DNA from: Prostheceraeus crozeri
Taxonomy: Eukaryota > Platyhelminthes > Polycladida > Euryleptidae
Assembly (NCBI GenBank): GCA_907163375.1
Contig: CAJQUW010004441.1
Coordinates: 96,462-160,461 of the forward strand
Direction of reading: 5' to 3'
Length of the DNA: 64,000 nucleotides
Position 1 is the first letter of the stretch. Each line of letters starts with the position of its first letter. Shown here piece after piece: positions 59,400-64,000 of the stretch. Both the position numbers and the translations under genes were made by a program. Under the pieces are notes generated by a model. That model did no database searches and was not told the DNA's origin. It saw nothing but the letters and a program-made list of their open reading frames with translations.

Positions 59400-60808
59400 A
59401 TTGCTTCGTTGTAATTGGAAGCTAAGCGTATCTGGCACCTGGTAAGCACTTATCACGAAACAATGCGCAACCACTAATATAAATGATAACAGACTTCCGA
59501 TTTGGCACTAGCACATAATATGGACATGCACGTGAATATCCCTCAACAGAAAATTTAAGAACAAATGGGAGAATGAAGGAAGAGAAGAGGACAGCCAAGT
59601 CGAAAGTTGCATCGCGATTAAAATGTAGAACTGCATTATTCAATTTCATAGCTGAAATTATCAACAGAACAGAAGCATTATAGTGTACTGACTGCTGTAT
59701 GTATGACCTAACGACGTGTAGGCTACCGTGCCCGACAAGGCACGAAAATTCGCAGTGTAATATACATTTTTTTAATATTAATTGGATTCAAATAACATGC
59801 TCTCTAGATCACTGCTCAAGTAGATTCAATATAAAAATTAGATCCGATATAATCGCCAATTAGTCCGGTCGTTTCTGCGCTATATGAGGGCAAGCACAAA
59901 CACGATATCAGTGCTGAAATGAATCAAAGTAAGCTGTCAGTTGACGTAGCCAGTTGTTGAACTTGATAGCAGTCCGACACCCATACAAAAGACACTCGGC
60001 ATCATGCCTGATGACACAACATGTATACTATCAAGCTCTATCTTGGCAACGACTTCATCAAGTGATTTCTCTTAAATTTCCGATGTCGCAATGATTTTAG
60101 AAATGGTTGGCATTTGACGAGCTCTATTGCTGAATTTCACACTAAAAAAATCCGCAGCCTCCCGCGTATTGCATTGAAGAAAAAACCGTCAAGGACTTCT
60201 ATATATTGTCTCAGCATTTCATTAAACAGATCTTAGTCCAAATTTCATTTGCCACAACCACTGCTTCAAAGCATTTCTACTGAGAATCGTTCTGCGGAAC
60301 ATGTCAAATTACTCTAGCCACTTCGCATAGCAAAGTTGCACCGGAGATGTCATTTGATCTTTTCGTTGGGTTGTCACAACGGCAGAGATCGATTGCAATG
60401 CAATGTCAAACAGTTCGAGTCTCAAGCATGGATTTGACTTAATCAACTTGGAAGGATTGCTTCCTTTTTGATTTGAAAATTTTGAAGGAATGCATAGACG
60501 CATGAAAAATTGCTTGTTGTTAATAATATGCATGAGATTCTCTGTCCACTTCATGAATTCTTCCAGCTTCATTGAATGGTTCCCGACAGACCAGTAAGCT
60601 CTACTTCACTCCAATATCAAACGTGACGTCAAACATATGAGCTTGCTCTAATAAATCAAAACTTTTGGAAATATTTGGTCGGTAATTGAGGCAAAATATC
60701 GACAATTTGTGTTCCTTGACCTATGTGTCTGGCTGGAGGCATTGGAGGTTCCGATAAATGTGGCAGAGGTTTTTATGTTTGAGTGTTGGGTCCTCCATTA
60801 TTCCCCGC
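59400..60808. other. No gene seen
   Basis: An 87-codon minus-strand frame at 60309-60572 has no motif. No repeat recognised. Confidence 0.4.
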
Positions 60809-60816
60809 GCCTGTTT

Positions 60817-61578
60817 CCCGACTGGAATCTTTACATGTTTTGCTGGATTAATCGGGCGCGCCGGCGCGCTCGATAAGCGATATTTTCTAAAAAAAGAACA
60901 TATCCCAGCGCGCCGGCGCGGCGCGATTTGGCCTTTGATGAAGTACATTTTAGGATACTAACGGAGTAGTAACAAACAGTATACTGTAGAGAGTATTTAT
61001 TATTTATTTACCGGTACTTAGAGAGTACTTAGAGAGGCTTTATTATCTTGTACAATATATCATCGGAAAATGAAATAACTACAGAATGAACTGGGTAAGA
61101 TTTCGAATTCGAAATAGGCCTACTGGCTGCGAGATTTCATTTACTTTTCTATAATTTCTTTTTGTGGTAAATCGTCAACCGTATATCTTAAACACTATCT
61201 ACTCAGACAAACTCCATGAAAAAGACACGTTTCTATAGATACAGTACGGCGTAAATCAGTTCTGTGGAAATATGACCTGTATCCTATTCATTCGTGCAAA
61301 TATAACGCAAAAAATATTGCGAATGAAAGGATGAAAACGTACTCGTTCAACTTAAATTACTGTGTTCGGTTACGGCGCGCATTAAACTCATCATGCGGAT
61401 TTTTATTGAGTAGAATCTATAAATAGAATTTGGTGCCGGCGCGCTTTAATCCGGAAGGATCTATAAATAGATTTTGCTCCCGGCGCGCCTTAGTCTGGAA
61501 TAATCTATAAACAGAATTTGGTGCCGGCGCGCACCGGCTCATAAGCCCGGCGCGCTTGATGTAAAGATTCCAGTCAGG
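60817..61578. mobile_element. CpG-dense hAT-like MITE with 8-bp target duplication
   Basis: Left end CCCGACTGGAATCTTTACAT and the complement of the right end, CCTGACTGGAATCTTTACAT, are inverted. The flanks are the identical 8-bp word GCCTGTTT (60809-60816 and 61579-61586). Inside, GCGCGCCGGCGCG words alternate with AATCTATAAATAGA blocks near the right end, repeated three times. There is no coding sequence. An 8-bp duplication fits hAT, with P or Merlin as alternatives. Confidence 0.85.
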
Positions 61579-61586
61579 GCCTGTTT

Positions 61587-63180
61587 CAGGTAACATAGAT
61601 ATGTCAATGCTTGCATTCAAGTCTACGAATTGCAGCATCTGTATGTTGGATAAATCATATATTTTGACACTATCTTACAAGGATCTCAAATGATCAACAT
61701 CCGATGCGCAAATGAACAAACAGTTCCTATCAGTCAGGTTTCCAATGCCGAATGCCTAGCGAAATAATTCAATTGGCAAGTAGGTCCATCAATGACTCAA
61801 ATTGTTAAATCTTTAATCAAAAATCAGCAATAAGCTAGCAAGGTTTTATGCTATGGCAAGATTGATTGACAATCATTAGATCTGAACACATGAAAAATAA
61901 ACCCACGAGGATAAGATCATCTGAGCGAAAATCAATACTTTTAGGGAAGATAAGCAGATTTTAAGTTGGCTCTGATAAATATTTCTATACATTGACAAGT
62001 TTAAACGTTTTCAGTGGCCAATCAAGCAGTGGAATGATTTGAATCTTTTCCATGCATATCCACATGGATTATGACTGCGTTTGCAACTGAGGAATGCAAC
62101 AAGAATATCTCTCGTTGATCTCTGTTCGGAATATCACACTGCACAATTTCTGAACACCATGTAATGTGTGATATGTATTTAGTGTCGATGAACATGAAGA
62201 ATCTGCCCACTCTATGAATCTACCGCTGCATCTCTGAATCAACCAGTATTAGTAGTTATTGGAGTTCTCTTTGTAATATCTTAACTTCTCAGATTTATTC
62301 ATTTGAAGTGGTGAAGTGAGTCAATATGACGCTCATTCAATGATGTATGTTGTGTATTCCGATATTGTATGCATTTCTTTTGGTTTTTGCAATGGCTGTT
62401 GGCTCTAAAAAGCTGTTTTTTTCTTTGAAGATGTCCTCTGTTGCGAAAAAATGAATCAGTGTGGTGATAATGTGCGATTTACTGCAGCAGGCGGAGGTAC
62501 GACTCATATTTTGAGAACTCCTTGGCAGCCGCAGGTAGTAGAGTGTCTGTATATCACTCATCAGAATCATGGAAATGTTCAATCATTTGAAATAAGTGTG
62601 GTAAAGTACCACTCGATTTATGTACACCTTGCTTTGAGACATCTTTGGCAATTTCTCTCATTTGTTTTATTACATCGTTGAATAGATCTATACTTTCACG
62701 CGCTAAAGTTGTGGAAACGACTCGTTTGCTTACCACGTGGTGTCACATAATCAATCCGAGGACTTATTCCTTGAAATTAATGCGTCCGTGTATATTTGAA
62801 TGCCTACAAATTGTGCCTCAAGTAATAAAATTGTGATTCTGTCATACTTCTTCTAGTTGGAGACTACTGCAAGACAGTTCTCAAATTCTGCTTCAGGGTG
62901 TCGCCACCACCTGACAGCGTTCTCTGGTATTTAGACGATTCAAGAATCAATGACAATTTCTTTCAGTTAGATAGGTTCAATTTTAACACTCCTCGTGTGC
63001 ACTGTCAGCATTTATTAGGATCAGCCTATTGCCTTGTAAAAGGAAATGACGATACAATTGGTTTTCGGTAGACCGAATGAACAAGATTTCAGTTTTTGAG
63101 ACGTTTGTAAATTGGTTTTGTGAAGTAGCATCTTGAATTGAGGTACTAGGTTTATCGACCTTATTTATATATTATATATA
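61587..63180. other. No gene confirmed
   Basis: A 60-codon minus-strand frame at 62554-62736 (ending KSSGTLPHLFQMIEHFHDSDE) looks protein-like but ends in a stop, with no splice site I can defend. A (TA)n-rich run lies at 63162-63180. Confidence 0.35.
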
Positions 63181-63935
63181 TGGTTACAAACAACAATCAA
63201 AGTCAATGAAAAATTGATAAAGTACAGGCATAGCCATAGCGGCCAAGAGATTCACTCAATCAACGAAACCAACACCACAAACTAATGATAATGATCCCAA
63301 AGGATGCGCAATTCAGTCCCCATCCTCCTGCATGCCCTGCAACGGACAGAGCAGGCTCTCAAAGTTTACCTAATTTCACGGACTTAACGAAATTTGACCA
63401 AAAAACTTTTTGACCTAGAATTGCGCATCCTTTGGGATCATTAACGTTAGTTTGTGGTGTTGGTTTCATTGATTGAGTGAATCTCTTGGCCGCTTTGGCT
63501 ATGCTTGAAATTAGTAGAAGAGATGGTCAAATTTCGTAAAGTCCGTGAAATTAGGTTAACTTTGAGAGCCTGCTGTGTCCGTTGCAGGGCATGCAGGAGG
63601 ATGGGGACTGAATTGCGCATCCTTTGGGATCATTAACATTAGTTTGTGGTGTTGGTTGCATTGATTGAGTAAATCTCTTGGCCGCTATGGCTATGCTTGA
63701 AATTAGCAGAAGACATGGTCAAATTTCGTAAGGTCCGTAAAATTAGGTCAATTTTGAGAGCCTGCTGTGTCCGTTGCAGGGCATGCAGGAGGATGGGGAC
63801 TGAATTGCGCATCCTTTGGGATCATTAACATTAGTTTGTGGTGTTGGTTGCATTGATTGAGTGAATCTCTTGGCCGCTATGGCTATGCCTGTACTTCATC
63901 AATTTTTCATTGACTTTGCTTGTTGTTTGTAACCA
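63181..63935. mobile_element. TIR element built on a 192-bp tandem repeat
   Basis: The termini TGGTTACAAACAACAA and TTGTTGTTTGTAACCA are inverted, and the match extends about 55 bp to GTACAGGCATAGCC. Next to the left end is an inverted copy of the internal unit (about 63222-63405). It is followed by two full direct units and a partial third (63421, 63613 and 63805). No coding sequence is present. I see no target duplication. Confidence 0.8.
63421..63900 (+). repeat. 192-bp tandem repeat, 2.5 copies
   Basis: Units begin TTGCGCATCCTTTGGGATCA at 63421, 63613 and 63805. Each includes CTTGGCCGCT, GGTCAAATTTCGTAA and a GCAGGGCATGCAGGAGGATG block. Adjacent units differ at only a few positions. Confidence 0.92.
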
Positions 63936-64000
63936 GCCGTAAATAATCACAAAGTTAAGAATGGTTGGTGTAGCTAAAGTATATCTAGCAAAGTAAAATA

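Noticed and set aside
62554-62736. Minus-strand frame ending HFHDSDE as an exon
   Set aside because: An acceptor or donor in matching phase could not be found, and downstream frames hit stops.

Overview
This is a gene-poor, AT-rich window from an animal nuclear genome. It has spliced exons with GT/AG borders and phase-matched joins, a cadherin gene, and many eukaryotic DNA transposons, LINEs and tRNA-derived SINEs. Nothing is bacterial or organellar. TACATGTA- and TAGGCCTA-like words are frequent, which would suit a marine invertebrate such as a lophotrochozoan or ambulacrarian, but that is only an impression and the species cannot be named.

The one host gene I can support is a cadherin-superfamily gene on the minus strand. 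Its first coding exon (32466-32872) encodes a signal peptide, a whole first cadherin repeat and the start of the second. A 23.4 kb intron follows. The next exon (8838-9079) continues the second repeat in matching phase, and the rest of the gene lies beyond base 1. An acceptor directly before the ATG implies a non-coding leader exon further right, which I could not place. Bases 1-8837 are therefore probably intron too. Bases above 32873 are 5' intron, promoter or intergenic DNA.

The intron is a layered set of transposon remains. The clearest are two copies of a 1.6 kb non-autonomous hAT-like family with 8-bp target duplications: 9832-11913, invaded by a piggyBac 5' fragment, and 27382-30613, invaded by a complete-ended Tc1 element. 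Others are a Merlin element (14969-16727) with perfect 8-bp duplications and a fold-back at its transposase 3' end, a hAT element holding a 64-bp minisatellite (4187-5989), a hAT transposase C-terminus (6594-6830), a nested pair at 13285-14097, a MITE at 21815-22332 and a LINE 3' end near 23 kb. Two tRNA-derived SINE families have about four copies each. Another hAT-like element (32918-34405) starts 45 bp upstream of the exon acceptor and contains a LINE RNase H fragment.

The right half has no recognisable host gene. It holds an L2/CR1-like LINE end (34710-35320), a near-perfect 111-nt hairpin (36392-36502), a 0.9 kb fold-back element (38950-39880), a decayed Tc1 copy (47768-48868), a LINE with a restriction-like endonuclease (56309-57935), a CpG-dense hAT-like element (60817-61578) and a TIR element built on a 192-bp tandem repeat (63181-63935). 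The stretches 39900-47760 and 48900-56300 are essentially featureless. I found no convincing new multi-gene system. The best items for follow-up are the two small-RNA-like hairpins, the Merlin fold-back, the dated nesting of elements and the transposon next to the cadherin acceptor.
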